Assembly (NCBI GenBank): GCA_029876055.1
Contig: CM056875.1
Coordinates: 1,116,001 to 1,180,000, forward strand
Source: Madurella fahalii
Taxonomy: Eukaryota > Ascomycota > Sordariomycetes > Sordariales
Direction of reading: 5' to 3'
Length of the DNA stretch: 64,000 nucleotides
Part shown: one piece after another, positions 10,901 through 23,153 of the stretch
Layout of the letters: the number at the start of each line of letters is the position of its first letter
Numbering within the stretch: position 1 is the first letter of the stretch
Notes under the pieces: generated by a model
Told to the model about the DNA's origin: nothing
Databases searched by the model: none
What the model saw: only the letters and a program-made list of their open reading frames with translations
Program-made: the position numbers and the translations under genes

Positions 10901-13866
10901 GAGAGGGAGGAGAGAGCACAGAAAGAAAAGTACCGCAGCGATAAGGAAGCCGCGATTCCCGAAATGTTCTGGACAGAGGAGGAGAAGGAACAGGCCTCGT
11001 TCTATGACACGGCCGGTTTACTTCCGCTGGAGAAGCTTGTTGCGACGTGGCAAGTGGTTCCCTGGCACGTCAACTTCACCGAGGAAGAGGCTGGCAAGTT
11101 CGAAAAGTCCTACCTCGAATTCCCCAAACAATGGGGGAAAATTGCCAGGGAGCTGCCGGATCGCGACTTTGGGACCTGCATTCAGTATTACTATGCCAAG
11201 AAGCGCGACCTCAACCTCAAGGAGAAACTTAAGAAGCAGCCTAGAAGGCGCAAGAAGGGCCGTGGGAAGCAGCGCTCCAGCGCCTTGGTATCAGAGCTTG
11301 GCAACACTGAAAACGAAACCGAAGACGCGACTCAGGAGAACGGCGAAAACGGTGAACGCCGACGTCCCCCCCGCCGAGCGGCTGCGCCGACATGGGGTTA
11401 CGAGGCCACCCCAAATGCCGACTCTGACGGCGCGGCCTCAACCGCTACTCCCGGACGGAGGAGAGCCGGGACCGCAGCTGATGCGAAGAACGAGAGCGGC
11501 GCCGAAAAGCCGGAGGCCAAGAAGGGAGGGCGGAGGCGGCAGAAAGCGGACAAGGAGGCTAAGGGCCCGAAGCCGGCACAGACGCCCACAACCGCACCCC
11601 TCGCCGTACCCGGCAAGACGGGCAGATCACGCGCCAACTCCAGGGTTCAGGGCCAGGAGTGGATGTCGCCACAAACACCCGTCGATCTCGCCGCCCGCGC
11701 ACCCGTCCCGTTCGAGGCGCCTCCCGGGGGCATGCAACCACCCCTAGCGCCAGTCCAACAGCCACCGCTCGCCAGCCCAGAGAGGGCGGCTCCTCCTATA
11801 GCGTCTACCATTTCCGAAGTCATGGCACCGCCTTCGCTCCGGCCAGAGCCCCCACCACCCCCGGCGTCCGTCCCGACATTCGAAATCTCTCAACCCCCCG
11901 GGTCAGAGCGCATCCGCACGCCACAACAAGCATCCAGCTACTGGAGTGTATCGGAGTCGACCGACTTCCCGGGGTTGCTGCGCTCTTTTGGCACTGACTG
12001 GGCTTCGATTGCCAACCACATGCAAACCAAGACGGCAACTATGGTAGGCTCAACGCCGCCGCAACCACCACCACAGTCCATATTCCAGTACACTAACCAT
12101 CCCTCGCAGGTCAAGAACTACTACGTCCGGCAGACGAAGGAGGGTGGCAAACCGGAGTGGGAACAGGTTGCAAACGACGCTGACGCCAAGCGCCAGAGAG
12201 GGGAGAAACGGCCGCCGCCGCCGGCCCCGACACAAGGGCCGAGGAACAAGAGATACGATGTCCCGACCTCGGGACCCCGGCCCCTGGCCGCCGCCGAACC
12301 CGACGAGGTAACGCCGACAAAGGTCGAACCGCCGGTTCAAAGCCAACCGTTTACGCGCTTCCAAGTACCAATCGCCCAGGCCGCGCCAGTCTCACATCCA
12401 CTTGTGCAATCAGCCCAGGCCGCAACGACTGCGCCGTTGGCATCGTCTACCACACCACGACAGCAACCGCCACCGAGCGGATCAGGCGTCACCCAGGCCA
12501 TGTCACCCCACGCAAACCCCCTCCGACCGCCGGGGCCCGGCTTCCCATACCCGGAGAGAGAAGCAGAGCCGACCCCAGTTCAGCCGCCGGCTCAAGCTCA
12601 GCAGCCAGTTCGCATCTCGCAGAAGCCTGCTCCCGCCGCCAGCTCTATCCCGCCTGTTTCAGAATCCGTGCAACGCCAACCCGGATGGGCGAGAGATATG
12701 GATAACCAGTTCCCACTCCTGACACAGCAAAAGGAACTTCGCGATGCCCGGGAGCGCCAGAGGCTCGACCTCACACACCGCGAACCCCTCCGGCCGGTCG
12801 AGCGAGCGCCTTTACGGATGAAGCAGGAGCCCGAGCAACAGCCGTTGCACCACCCCGAGGCCTACCCGCCATTTCAAGCACCGCAACGCGCCGTCGCTTC
12901 TCGAATCGAACCCGCTCCTCTGGCGAGGCAGCCGGAGCCACCTCGTACCGCGTCGCCGGCGCAGCAATCATACGCGCCACCTGTTCATGCACAAACGGCA
13001 CGTAGCCTACTTAGGGACCCGGTGCCAATGCACCAGACACCTCCTCCGGTGGTACCCGCTAGCGACAGGCCGCCATCGGGCATGCAGCGCCCGACACCCG
13101 TGTCAATGCAGGAGCAGTATGGCGCAACTCCTGTGTCTGCTCCTCCGCCGCCGCCTCCGCCTCAACCCCAGCCTACACCCGCGCCGGCTCAGTCCCGATC
13201 TACGGAGCGCAAGACAAGCAGTATCATGTCGCTGTTGAACGCTGACCCTGAGCCACCCAAGAGGGTCGCTGACGTGTCGTCGGCGGTTAAGACAAGCTCG
13301 ACACCGCCGCCTCAGATGTCGATCCGCCAACCGCCGCCAACGTCGGCGCCGGCACCGCCCCGAAGAGAAATTGAGACTGGATATCCTTATGCTCGCAACC
13401 CTGCTCAAGCGCCGCAATCGGCGATTCCGCCACTCAAGCCGTACCATACCCAGTCGCCGCAGCCTCAACACATGCGTGTGCCGAGTGGCTCAATGCCATC
13501 AAGCATGGACCCCACGGCGACGGCGGCGGAGGCGCCGCGGGATTACTATGCGCGGCATCCATATGCTCAGCACCAGGCGAGCGCGTCTAACTCGCCCCAG
13601 ACTCACCATTACGCACAGCCCGGGCAGCACCCTCAGCAGCATGCTCCGCCGCCGCAACAAGCCCAACAAGCCCAGATGGGATACGCGAGTCAGCAGTCGT
13701 ACCAGCCCTACCCGGTCAGCCAGGCGCACGCCGCTTCTCCCACCCCGCAGTATGCGCCGCACCCTTCCATGTCGGGCAGGCGAGAACCACCGCAGCCTTC
13801 TAGCCGGGAACCGTGGTCTCTGGCGCAACAGCAGGCTGCGGCTCAACAGCAACAGCAGCCGCAGCC

Positions 13867-13901
<35 letters not shown>

Positions 13902-14605
13902 TTCTCCATCATCAGCACCAGCAGCAGTCACCATGGCCGCCATCCCACCAGGCAGCCCCCAAGACTACGCAGCCGCACGTGCCGGCGCAGTCAGCATGGG
14001 GCGCTCAACATGGCGTGCAGGCCAAACCGCAAGTCAGCAGCCCTCTAGCACCCCAGCACCACAATTCCTGGCCGACATCATCAGCGAGCCAGCAGCCACA
14101 CGCGCTCAACCTGAGAGAACCCCGCGCGGCCAGTGTCTACGGCGGACATGACGCACAGAGCCCTGCTCCGGGTATGGTCCCCCACCACCAATCTCACGGC
14201 TCTCTAGGCGGTGGCGGGTCACGATACCCTCCTCCTCAAGACGCCCGACGACCCGATCCAGTCGTTCAGCAGCAGCAGCCTCCTACCCAGCCGTATGCAA
14301 GGTACTCGAATACTCCCGGACCCGGCGGCAGAGATCTGAGGGATCCGGTTGGCGCGGTGAGTGCCGCCGCAGTCAGGAGTTATACCCCCGTGAGCGCGTT
14401 CGATCCGCGGGGACCGCCGCCACCGCAGCAGCAGCAGCAGCAGCAGCAGCAAGTATATGGTGCAGGGCAAGCTCAAGATGCAGCGGCGATCAGGGAGGCG
14501 CAGATGAGAGAGGCATGGGAGAGGGAGAGGGAGAGAGAGGCGACTATCTTGGGACGGCAGCTTAGGCCGGGAGATCCATATGAGCGCGGGGAAAGGAGGT
14601 ACTAG
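7911..14605 (+). CDS. SNT1: SANT-domain corepressor, Snt1/NCoR-like
   Basis: Likely nuclear scaffold of a Set3C-type histone deacetylase complex (inferred from the double SANT domains and overall layout). The N-terminal ~370 residues are Arg/Asp/Gly-rich (RS/RD and RGG patches). The middle is acidic. SANT1 lies at about 11020-11225 (NFTEEEAGKFEKSYLEFPKQ, then YYYAKKRDLNLKEK) and ends in a basic tail. SANT2 lies at 11935-12140 and is split by a 66-bp intron (12044-12109; GTAGGC, branch CACTAAC, CAG). The C-terminal third is Pro/Gln-rich with CAG-encoded polyQ, ending in a Glu/Arg-rich helix. The frame changes near 9010-9015, in a C6 run. One extra C would join the frames as DVSPPPLAPSAPAFGSVPSR and give about 2209 aa. 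A less likely alternative is an intron from GTAAGC at about 9094 to about 9200. The first codons are uncertain; a further 5' intron or a later start near 8050-8100 cannot be excluded. Confidence 0.85.
12044..12109 (+). other. Stop-free 66-bp intron within SANT2
   Basis: GTAGGC donor, CACTAAC branch site 14 bases before the end, CAG acceptor, length divisible by three and no stop. It therefore reads through silently. Removing it joins KTATM to VKNYYVRQ, the normal run of SANT helix 2 into helix 3. Leaving it in inserts a Pro/Gln-rich 22-residue piece in the middle of the fold. Confidence 0.85.
13840..13930 (+). repeat. CAG/CAA repeat encoding polyglutamine
   Basis: A Gln-rich stretch of the SANT protein, mostly CAG codons with an uninterrupted run near 13869-13900, followed by His/Gln. 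The same protein has a second CAG run at 14424-14452. Such tracts usually vary in length between strains. Confidence 0.9.
14424..14452 (+). repeat. Second CAG repeat (polyQ) in the SANT gene
   Basis: An uninterrupted CAG run near the C-terminus of the SANT-domain protein, between a Pro-rich patch and the final Glu/Arg-rich helix. Length polymorphism is expected. Confidence 0.9.
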
Positions 14606-14955
14606 TGTTAATGTTCTGTTTTTGTTTTTCTTTGTTTTGTTTTCAGTTTGTGGATGATATCCAAGTCTCCTGTCTTCAAGAGGATTCAAGTGCATCGGCA
14701 TGCATGGATGGATGGGGGTATGGTGCAATTGCATGGATGCATGTGTTATCCGACGATGAGACGGTGAATGGATTGTTGTTTTGTATCTTTAGGATAGAGA
14801 ATATGTTCACGTGTTGCGGGATAAACGAAGTGATTTCTCTGTTTTGGATGGGCCACACAATGCGATCAACCTCTTCTTCCGCCACACGTTCACCTCTGCC
14901 TCGATCAAAGCTGTCCCAAGTCGGGTCCCCTTCACGCGTCTTCCACCCACACCGC
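14606..14955. other. Short convergent intergenic gap
   Basis: About 350 bp between the stop codons of two convergent genes. It starts with a T-rich 3' end typical of a polyadenylation region. Nothing else was recognised. Confidence 0.5.
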
Positions 14956-16296
14956 TCAGAGCTGAGAGTAAATCTCCTCTTCAAACGCCTTAAACAACGG
15001 GTTCACGGCCGGGTCAGCCGGCTGCCGAATCTGCGTCCCGAAGATGCCGCACACGCCAGCCGTCCTGTCGATGAACTGTCGTCGCCTGTCAGCACAACCC
15101 TGTTTGCCTCTCCCGCATCCTCGCATATAGAGCGCGGGATGTACTCACCCAGCTGAGGTTAAACACCCCTCCCCATTGGAGGAACCCCTTCTTCCTGTGC
15201 GGGTGGCTATCCCCGTCCACCAGCAGCCCGCCCGCGCTCCAGTCGTACTCCCCGTTGGTGTCGGTCGGCACCCACCCCACCACCCACTCCGGGTGCCGCA
15301 TGTTCTCCCTCAGCGCCTCCTTCGCCTCGGGGTCGCGGGCCAGCAGGCCCTCGAACAGCCACCGCGCCGTCTCGGGCCGGAGGAGCCGCCCGTCGTCGCA
15401 CAGGATCGAGTGAAGCACCTTCATGTACTCCTCGAGCGACGCGTACGCGCCCTCGCCGCCGAACGCCGCCTTGTCGCTCGACAGGTCGGGCTGCATCTCG
15501 GACGGCGCGAGCTTGCCCGTCGCCGCGTCGCGCGCCGCCATCCCCGCCAGCCGCGCCAGCGCCGTCGCCGCGTGCCGCCCCGGGTGGAACGTGATCCCCC
15601 CCGCGCCACCCCGACCTTATCGAACACCTCCCCTTCCAGGTACGCCTCCAGGTCCCGCCCCGTCACCGCCTCCACCAGCCGCCCCGCCCAGTCGATCCCG
15701 CTGCCGTACGCCCACGACGTGCCCGGCTCGAAGAGCAAGGGGTAGTCGAAGCGCGCCTCGACCGTCTTGGGCGCCGACGGGCTCAACGGCAGCGGTATGG
15801 CCTTGTTGGTGGCGGAGAAGTACTGCGTCAGGGCCGGAGAGAGGAACGGGTAGCCTGCCCCGGAGGAGTGGCTGAGTAGGTGGCGGACCAGGAGCGGCTT
15901 GGTCCGCGGGGTGAGGATCGGGGAGCCTGTGGTGGGGTCGAACCCCGAGAGGATGGGCTGCGCGGCTAGGGTCGGGAGGTGCGGGGCTATGTCCGAGTCG
16001 AGGGTGATGAGGCCGCGTTCGACGAGCTGCAGGACGGCGATGCAGGTGAGGAGTTTGGTCATGGAGGCGAGGACGAAGGTGGACGACGGGGTCAACGGGG
16101 AGGCCGGGTTGATGGCGCCCAGGGCCAGGGTGTAGTTGAGTTTGCCTAGGCACGGGAAGGTCAGCAAGGGACGGAACGAGAGTATAAAGGGATCACGAGA
16201 AGACACACCAGACTTGTCCCGCGCGAGGAGGACCGCGCCGGGAATGTCGCCATCATCAATGGCTTTCTGGATGCGGGCTTCAAACTCAGGAGACAT
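14956..16296 (-). CDS. Serine beta-lactamase-like esterase/hydrolase
   Basis: Member of the class C beta-lactamase/esterase (EstB-like) fold. Fungal members are hydrolases or transesterases, some in polyketide pathways; the substrate here is unknown. Exons are 16296-16209, 16145-15149 and 15075-14956. Introns are 63 bp (stop-free, phase 1) and 73 bp. The catalytic SxxK motif is ASMTK (Ser57, Lys60). The family helix reads RHLLSHSSGAGYPF, the Tyr motif is SWAYGSGIDW (Tyr176), and the late WGG motif is in GFLQWGGVFNLSW. The last exon supplies FIDRTAGVCGIFGTQ, the usual C-terminus. One defect: at the C7 run 15596-15602 (G7 in sense) the frame shifts. Restoring one base gives VARGGITFHPGRHAATAL and a normal 401-residue protein. 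As written, the product would be truncated after an Arg-rich nonsense tail. No signal peptide was seen. Confidence 0.88.
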
Positions 16297-17114
16297 GGTT
16301 ACTGGCTAGGCTGTGGTATTGTCTCTGCTGCTGAGACGTGCTGACACTCGACTGTTGTAAACAACCAGACGATGCGGGGAGGGAACGGGTTAAGTATATT
16401 GGAACGGGACACAGAATCAACCCCGGCCCCCAACTAGCCGGCCCCCAACTACTTATACATTCCCCTTCTTCCGCTCCTTTACTGCGATGCCCGCAAGGAA
16501 TAAACCGACAACACAACGCTCCATGCATGGAACTTATATGTACTGTGCGCGGACAACAACCTCCCCCGATCAGGGGTTCCAAGTGGGGGTTCGGATGCGG
16601 GGATGTGGTGCTCGGCGGGTGAAGCTCGGCAAGGCCGGCCGAACCCCTCACCTCATCTAGAGAGCCACGGGAAGCGTGCGGAGTCATTTAGCCAGGGTGG
16701 ATAACGGACAGCAGGGGACTGTACTATATGTGACGGGGTAGGTCTGTAAAGGAGTCTGAACTCGAAGTAAAGATAGGTAACCAGTCTACAACGCAAAGTC
16801 CAATTCTGTAGTTACAGCCACACAACCGAAAAATGTACATACCACCACAACCCCTATTCAAATCGTTGCCTCCATGCTAAACCCAACGCAGCAAGCTCAA
16901 CTGCAAACAACTCGACTCCATTGCTAACCAAGATGCGGGAAGATACGGTATAGGACCTGACGATAAAAACCAAAGCATAGGGCCCCCTTAACTATGCGCA
17001 GCTAAGCCAACCAACATAAAAACAAGGGGTATATTCCCTCCACCACACCCTCGCCCTCCTCATGACCCATCACATCATACAGAATGCATCATAGTACACC
17101 CTCTACCTCCAAAA
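16297..17114. other. Intergenic stretch between two minus-strand genes
   Basis: Upstream of the lactamase-like gene and downstream of the Bud6 gene. A 15-bp unit (CCGGCCCCCAACTA plus one base) is duplicated in tandem at about 16424-16452. No gene is recognised. Confidence 0.45.
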
Positions 17115-20100
17115 TCACTCCTCAGCAGCGACCGCCTCGGCAGTCCCATTCACCTTCTCCCCTTCCCCTTCTCCCGCGCCGCCATCCTCCCCGATCGGCT
17201 TCTCAGGAACAATACCGTTCTGCCTCTCCCACACCTCCCTCCGAATCCGATCATCCTTCGCCTTCCTCGCCCTCTCCACCTCCTCTACACCCCCGGACTT
17301 CTTCAGCTTCCCCTCCTCGACAAAGTTCGTCAGCTCCTTCTTCAGCGGATTCTCCCTCCGGCTCTCGAGCTCCTTCTGCCTCAGCTTCTCGGCCCTCTCA
17401 ATCGCTTCGAGTCGATTCTCATGATTCGGCTGCAGCGCTCTCACCTCACCTAGCACCCCCTCCTTCGCATCCCTCGGGTCCACCACGGCCGCGCCCTCCC
17501 GGATACTGCTCAGCCCTTTGCTAAACTGCCTCCCCGGCCCACCCCCGCCGGCGCCGGCATCCTTCATCTGCTCCTTCGTCGCCTGCTCGACCAGCGCGAA
17601 CGTCTCGCTGGCCTTCTCCAAGTCATCCCGGAGGTCCACGATCAGATCCTCCATCAACCTCAGCTCGTCCCGCCCTTGGCACACATCCTCCAGCTCCTTC
17701 TCCCAGATCTTGGTCCAGATGGGCTTCTCGCGCTTCATGTACTCCTCCATCTTGCTGAGCTCCTTGGTGAGCAGCGTGATGTCCCGCGTGACCGTCTCGA
17801 GCTGGCGCGGCAGGGGCCGCACCCCGCGGTGGACCACGTCCTTCCTGAGATCCTCGACCAGGTCCTGCAGGTCGTCGACCTTGTTCACGAGTCGGTCGCT
17901 GTCCGTGTTGAGCTGCTTGCGGCCGTTGATCACGTACGCGCGGCCGCTGTCGCCCTCGATGTCCGGCACGGCCACCTTGGCCGCCGCCATCTTCACGCTG
18001 TTGGCCTTGTTGCGGAGCGCAGACATGGAGCCCTGGATCTCGGACTGGAAGTTGGAGTAGGTCTGACGGAGGACCGCCAGGTCGCGCCGTAGCGACTGGA
18101 TTTCCGAGAGTTGCGCCGAGCTGAGCTTGCGAGTCGCCAGGGCGGGCCCCGCTTGCTTGGGGGAGTCGACGGGGGCTGCCATGATGGTCGGGGGAGCGGC
18201 GGCCAGCCGAGCAACGTCTTTAGCGGTCTCTTGCTGCCGCTCGGAAACTCGTTGTAGAGCTGCCCCGTGATCATCGACGTTCTGTTTCATTTCCAGCACC
18301 ATCTGCTTGAGCGAGCCGAGGCCGTCATCAATGTGCTTCTTGACTTCGTCCAGAGCCTCCACGTTAAGCACCAAGACAGTGCGGTCCTTGATGTCGGACA
18401 GGTCCTCCAGCTCGTGCCGCACACCCGAGATGGGATCCTGGATGTATATGTCGGGCAGGTCTGCGCCGTTTTGTTGCGTGTTCCACGAGAACTTCTCGAT
18501 AAAGGCTAGCTGCAAGCGCCCTATCGAGAGCTCTTCGTACCCTTCTTGAAGCACAAACTTCTTGACCTTGGACTTGTATTGCAGGAACAGCGTCAGCTCC
18601 TTCGTTGCGGGCGGTGAGGTATCGGTCACTGTGCTCGGCGGCTTATCAGGGGTTTGGACCCTGGTTGCCGGCGCGGCCGGCGCCGGCTTTGGCGTCGCGG
18701 GCTTCTCCGGCTCTCCGTCTTCGGCTACAGCGGCTGGAATCTCGTCGCTCAGCGGCCCGGTCAAGGTCGCGGTTGGCCGAAACTTGTCCTCTGGTGATTG
18801 AGGCACCGGCAACTCGACTGGGCCCTCTGGTTCTTCTGAAACCCGGCTCGGAACACGGACGGGGGAGGAGTCAGCTGGCATCAGTCGAGACTTGCTCGAG
18901 GCGTTGCGCTTGTGACCAATATTGTCCCGCGCCTGCATCGCGCGCATCGACTCCCTGACTTCCCCCCGGCCCCGGTTCGGTATCGGGGTAGTTTGCGGCG
19001 GAAGCATTGGAATGCCCGCCGCCTGAGCGCCCAAGTGCTTGGAGATTTGATAGGCCGAGTATCTCCGAGATGCCCTTCTTTCCAGGTCGCCGCCTCTTTG
19101 CAAAGCCGCCAACGCGCTCTGCTGCGACGCCTTGGGCGGCGGCGGAGGAGGCGGGAAGTTATCCAAGCTGCTCAAGTCGCTCGCCGAAGGTCCGGAAGGA
19201 ATCGTCTCGTCACCGGGGTATGGGGGGAGGACCGGGATATTCTGCATCGTGCTGCTGGAAAGGCTGGACTGCTCCGAATTGAGCGAGCCACCGGACTGAT
19301 CCCGTTGACGCAGGAAGCGCCGTGTAGGGGAGGCCGCGATATCCTTCCGCCCATCTTCCCGTTGGCTCTCGGGGCGGTAGCCTTCCTCCAGACCCTCATT
19401 CAACAAGGTTGTTAATCCCGAGTTGACGCTCCCCATTGTACTAGAACTGGTGGTGCGCGCTGGTATGGGAGGGTTTCCGGCGGCCGCAGCACCGCCGGAG
19501 CCACCTTGATCACCGGTAGTGCCGCTCTCCTTTTCTCTCTGTTGCCTCTGCCTCAATCTCGTTTGCTTCCGCTTGAGCCCATGCAGTAGGTTTATGATGA
19601 TGTCGCGAATCTTTGGCAGGTACTTCTCCAAGCTCTCGGCGCTCGCTTCCTGGCTCAGAGTAGCCTCCAGGATATTCCTTAATAACTCGGGTACATTCCC
19701 CAGGTCCGATGTGTCGACGTTGATGGCCGTGAAAGCACGGCAGGCCATATTAAACTCGTATCCCAGGCGGACGTAGACGTCCGAGACCTGCGTGTCGGTA
19801 GCATTTCCTCGCGACCATTGTGTGAGGGTCTCTAGCAACTGCTTGGTAGCGACAAGAAGGTGCGTAACGCTCTTTTCGATCTGTGATAACGGCACCGACG
19901 AACCGGCCGATGACTTTTTCGACGTCATGGTTAGCGACACAATATCGATTCAAGTACAGACAGTAGGGCTGGCAAGGAAGCAGGGGGCAGCAGTAGCGAG
20001 ATGCCGCTGGGGGGAGAGATGGTAGTGCGATGTGGCGGCAAGCCACAAAACCATGAAACCTGCATCAGATGTGGTGATGCATGAAGCCGGCGGTCGAATC

Positions 20101-20383
20101 GGGATCTGCATCAACAATGCAGAGGGCCTTGGGGGCAGGGGCCAGGGGAAAAAGAGAAACCGGAAATTCGGGTACTTACGTTGGCTCGCCTCGTGCTATC
20201 GCTCCTACTGCCACTCCCGCCGGCAGCGGCTGGTTGAATCTGTCGTGATGCCGACAAGCGAGGCGCAACCGAGCGGTTTGTGCCGACGCCCATGGCGGGC
20301 GACATGGAGCGCACCGGGACACTCGGCGGCGGCCCTGGTTCGGCGCCGGGCGAGCGCCGTTGCGAATTTCGGGAGAGATTCAT
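17115..20383 (-). CDS. BUD6: Bud6/Aip3 polarisome protein
   Basis: Actin- and formin-binding polarity factor of hyphal tips and septa. The main exon encodes the conserved AIP3 N-terminal domain (IEKSVTHLLVATKQLLETLT, then GYEFNMACRAFTAINVDTSD). A long Pro/Ser-rich disordered middle follows. The C-terminal AIP3 core (about 18560-17300) starts LTLFLQYKSKVKKFVLQEGY and continues as coiled coil. Two starts are possible. ATG 19928 gives 937 aa from one exon. I prefer an upstream exon 20383-20180 (68 codons starting MNLSRNSQRRSPG) spliced through GTAAGT to an AAAAAG acceptor at 19914, which places a CTAAC branch site just before the AG and gives 1000 aa. In that model ATG 19928 is inside the 266-bp intron. 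The gene assignment is firm; the 5' exon is an inference. Confidence 0.88.
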
Positions 20384-22083
20384 GTTGGTCTCTCCTCCGG
20401 CTGCTCTTCGTGGACGCGTCCACCCGTGTTCGACCACCTTCTTTGATGCCCAACCCGATGAAATCGGCGCAGATCGGAATTATCGCTCGAGGTATTTCGG
20501 AGGCTGGGCGGGAAATGACGCAGCTCTCCGGCGGGGTTTCGTGACCGGACACGCCAGCAGACAGCGGTAGCAGAAAGGGGCGTCGAGTCAACGGCTTTAC
20601 AAACCGGAAAGTTGGAATCTAGTCGGCGTCGCTGAGCAGGTGCGGAGGTTCGACATCGGGTCGGGTTGGCAATTACGCCTGTCTCCACCGAGGCTCCAGC
20701 GCTGAGGTCAGGCTGCGCTTTACCTGAAGTGTCAAAGCCGGTGGGGGCAGGGGTAAGCAAACCTGCAAGGGCTGAGGCTGTACAGAATAACATTTTATGA
20801 GAGGCACTGCGCAAATTCGCATATCGCAGCATTCGATTTTCAAAGGCTGTGGAAAGAAACTCAAATTAGCAAGCTTACCCATTAACTCCTCCTTCTTCAG
20901 GATTCTGAATTCGGGTTTCTTTTTTCTTTTGGTTTTCCGTCGGCCTGGTTTCTTTCCGCAAGGGCTTGCTACTACCCACCCTCATCGCTGCAGCGGGATC
21001 GGTTATTTTTGTAGCCAAGAATCTTCGAGATCCCGGATGCATGGCTCGAGGTGCAGCGTTGCCGCATTCGGGCAGCGACTAAACAAACGACATGTGCGTT
21101 TCGAAACGAAATGTCCTTCCAGCATCTGGGCAATTCCCGTATCCACTTACAAAGCCATCGACAGGTCATAGCTCGTGAATTCTGGAAAAGCGGTGTCTAA
21201 CAAGCGACATTCCGATAACCGCGGTCTAGACTCAAAGAGAAGCCAGCGGAAGGCTCGATACTGTATCCACTGTGCAACTGTTCGTTCAATGCTTCTACTG
21301 CTTAGCCCATCTTGGAGCCAACAAATCGCGATCATCATGTTGAAAGCGGGAAACCCCACCCCGGACAAGGCGATCCCGGGCCTTAGCCCAGCTCAACTTT
21401 GTGCTGGAATATCCTACACTACATGTACACTACACTAGTCAGAGGGCCGGACGAATTATGTCTGCAGGCCGACGCTCCATGCGGCGCCCACCGAGTGAGC
21501 GCTGCTCCGGCCTTTCGTTGCCCTAGTTCGGCACCTCAGGTAAGAAATTTTATGCCGCTCTCAGCGCCACTTGCTTGACTCCCAGGAATGCCCAATACTC
21601 GAGCCAGCCACACGGCGCGAGGGGAATCGGCAGAGCGCCAACGGGGCCTAGGCTCTCATGGCCGACCACCGAGTTTCAATTCCTGCAAGCCGTCTGCTCT
21701 CATCGGTCCCTGCCACTCCCTTCAACGCCTCTTCCCGCCTGCCGTCCAATGACTTCGCCCCAACCCTGCCACTAGCTCCGGAGGGCGTTGGGATCGTCGT
21801 CCGCCGCCTACGCGTCCCATTGCCCGTTGTGGCCGGCCACGATGCAGCCTCTCTGCTCTCCGGGAAAGCGCACTGTGTCTCAAACAGCCCCGATGGGGCC
21901 TCCCAGCGGTCTCTGAGGTGCAGCCGTCTGTCCCCCCGGCGACCGGCTGTCTATCTGCTTAAAAGCCTGCCAAGTCGCCCGATCTCAGACTCTCCTTCAC
22001 TCTATTGTTATCCGTCCGTCGCTTGTGCAAGTCAGTCGCTTCTGTCAAAGACACTGCTTCAACCAAATACACTCGTTCCAAAA
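20384..22083. other. Divergent intergenic region, Bud6 / GPI protein
   Basis: Holds the promoters of two divergent genes. No further gene is recognised. Positions 21950-22083 are the likely 5' leader of the small secreted-protein gene (CT-rich, ending in AAAA just before ATG 22084). Open frames upstream in the same frame have no protein-like composition. Confidence 0.45.
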
Positions 22084-22464
22084 ATGCAGCTCAAGCCCCT
22101 CGTCCTCTCCGCCCTCTTGGGCCTCGCCGCAGCAGATGGCACCCACTCGGGCCATTCCACCGAGCACTCGGTTGCGGCGTCTACCCAAACCTACACCACC
22201 GCTGTCATTGAGAGCAGCTTCGTCAAGTCCAACAGCACCATCAAGACGAGCCACGCCAGCAGCACCATCCTGACATACTCCAACACCACCGTCACCACGG
22301 CGACCTCCAAGTCGACTGGCACTACCTCGACCAAGCAAAACGAGGTGACGCCGCCAACGACGACCCGCCCGGCTTCCACCCCAACCTCGATCAACGCTGC
22401 CGGCCGTTCGCAGTTCGGCCTGGCCGTACTGGGCCTGGCGGTCGGTGCCGGACTGGTGCTTTGA
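22084..22464 (+). CDS. Small GPI-anchored Ser/Thr-rich surface protein
   Basis: 126 aa, single exon. The N-terminus MQLKPLVLSALLGLAAADG is a classic signal peptide. The middle is Ser/Thr-rich (repeated TTVTTATSKSTGTTST-like text) with several Asn-X-Ser/Thr sites, suggesting heavy O- and N-glycosylation. The C-terminus carries a small-residue omega region (NAAG) and the hydrophobic tail LAVLGLAVGAGLVL, the layout of a GPI-attachment signal. It is therefore probably a cell-wall or plasma-membrane surface protein. No enzymatic domain is present and no named family was recognised. ATG 22084 is chosen because it begins the signal peptide and follows an A-rich context; the frame is open further upstream to 21658 but lacks sense. 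Confidence 0.85.
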   Translation: MQLKPLVLSALLGLAAADGTHSGHSTEHSVAASTQTYTTAVIESSFVKSNSTIKTSHASSTILTYSNTTVTTATSKSTGTTSTKQNEVTPPTTTRPASTPTSINAAGRSQFGLAVLGLAVGAGLVL

Positions 22465-23153
22465 GCAAATCCGATGCGGAAAGGGATCGGCGGAATATCC
22501 ACTGGCATGCGAGGAAGGACGTGGTGATGAGCAAGTACGCATGACATGGTTACTACGGAAACGGATTGGACTAATTGGAATGTAATGCAAGCGGACAATG
22601 TGGAAGCGTATCTGACCTGGGAGTTGGAAGAGCCGGCCTGTCTTTGTATGAGATTAATCCTTTGGTATAGTAATTAATCGCAGGCTTGCCCTGTCAACAA
22701 AGTTTCTGTTCTAGCCGCTATTCATCGCACTGGCTCGTTGCACTTTTCTTTTCACCATGGTCAATACCCCTATTCAAAATGACGTGAGGTTCTTCGGGAC
22801 TCCCAAAATGTCCCTTTATTAAAACCCACTGTCTTGGCATTTTTCACATACAATTCCCCCGTGCCGTTGGGTGCATCATTGTCAGCAGCGCCCAATCAGT
22901 CGAAGAGGGAAACCGCCGTGCCATTGTTTCCTTGTTCCTGTCCAGGCAGTCCACACCCGCATTCAAACAGAAAGACAAAACACGTGAGCCGACTCACGAC
23001 TGACGGACAAAGCAACCCCCACCATCATATCTCCCCGTCCTGTCATTCCCCAAGCCTCTTCCACTCCCTGACCAATCAGCAAACCTCTCAACCCCTCGAA
23101 CAGCTCCCATACCACAGCATACCTCGAAGCATACATACTATCGCTTACCAGCC
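22465..23153. other. Intergenic, GPI protein to monooxygenase relic
   Basis: A 3' flank followed by a C-rich stretch just before the monooxygenase relic (about 22960-23150) that resembles a fungal promoter leader. No gene is recognised. Confidence 0.4.
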
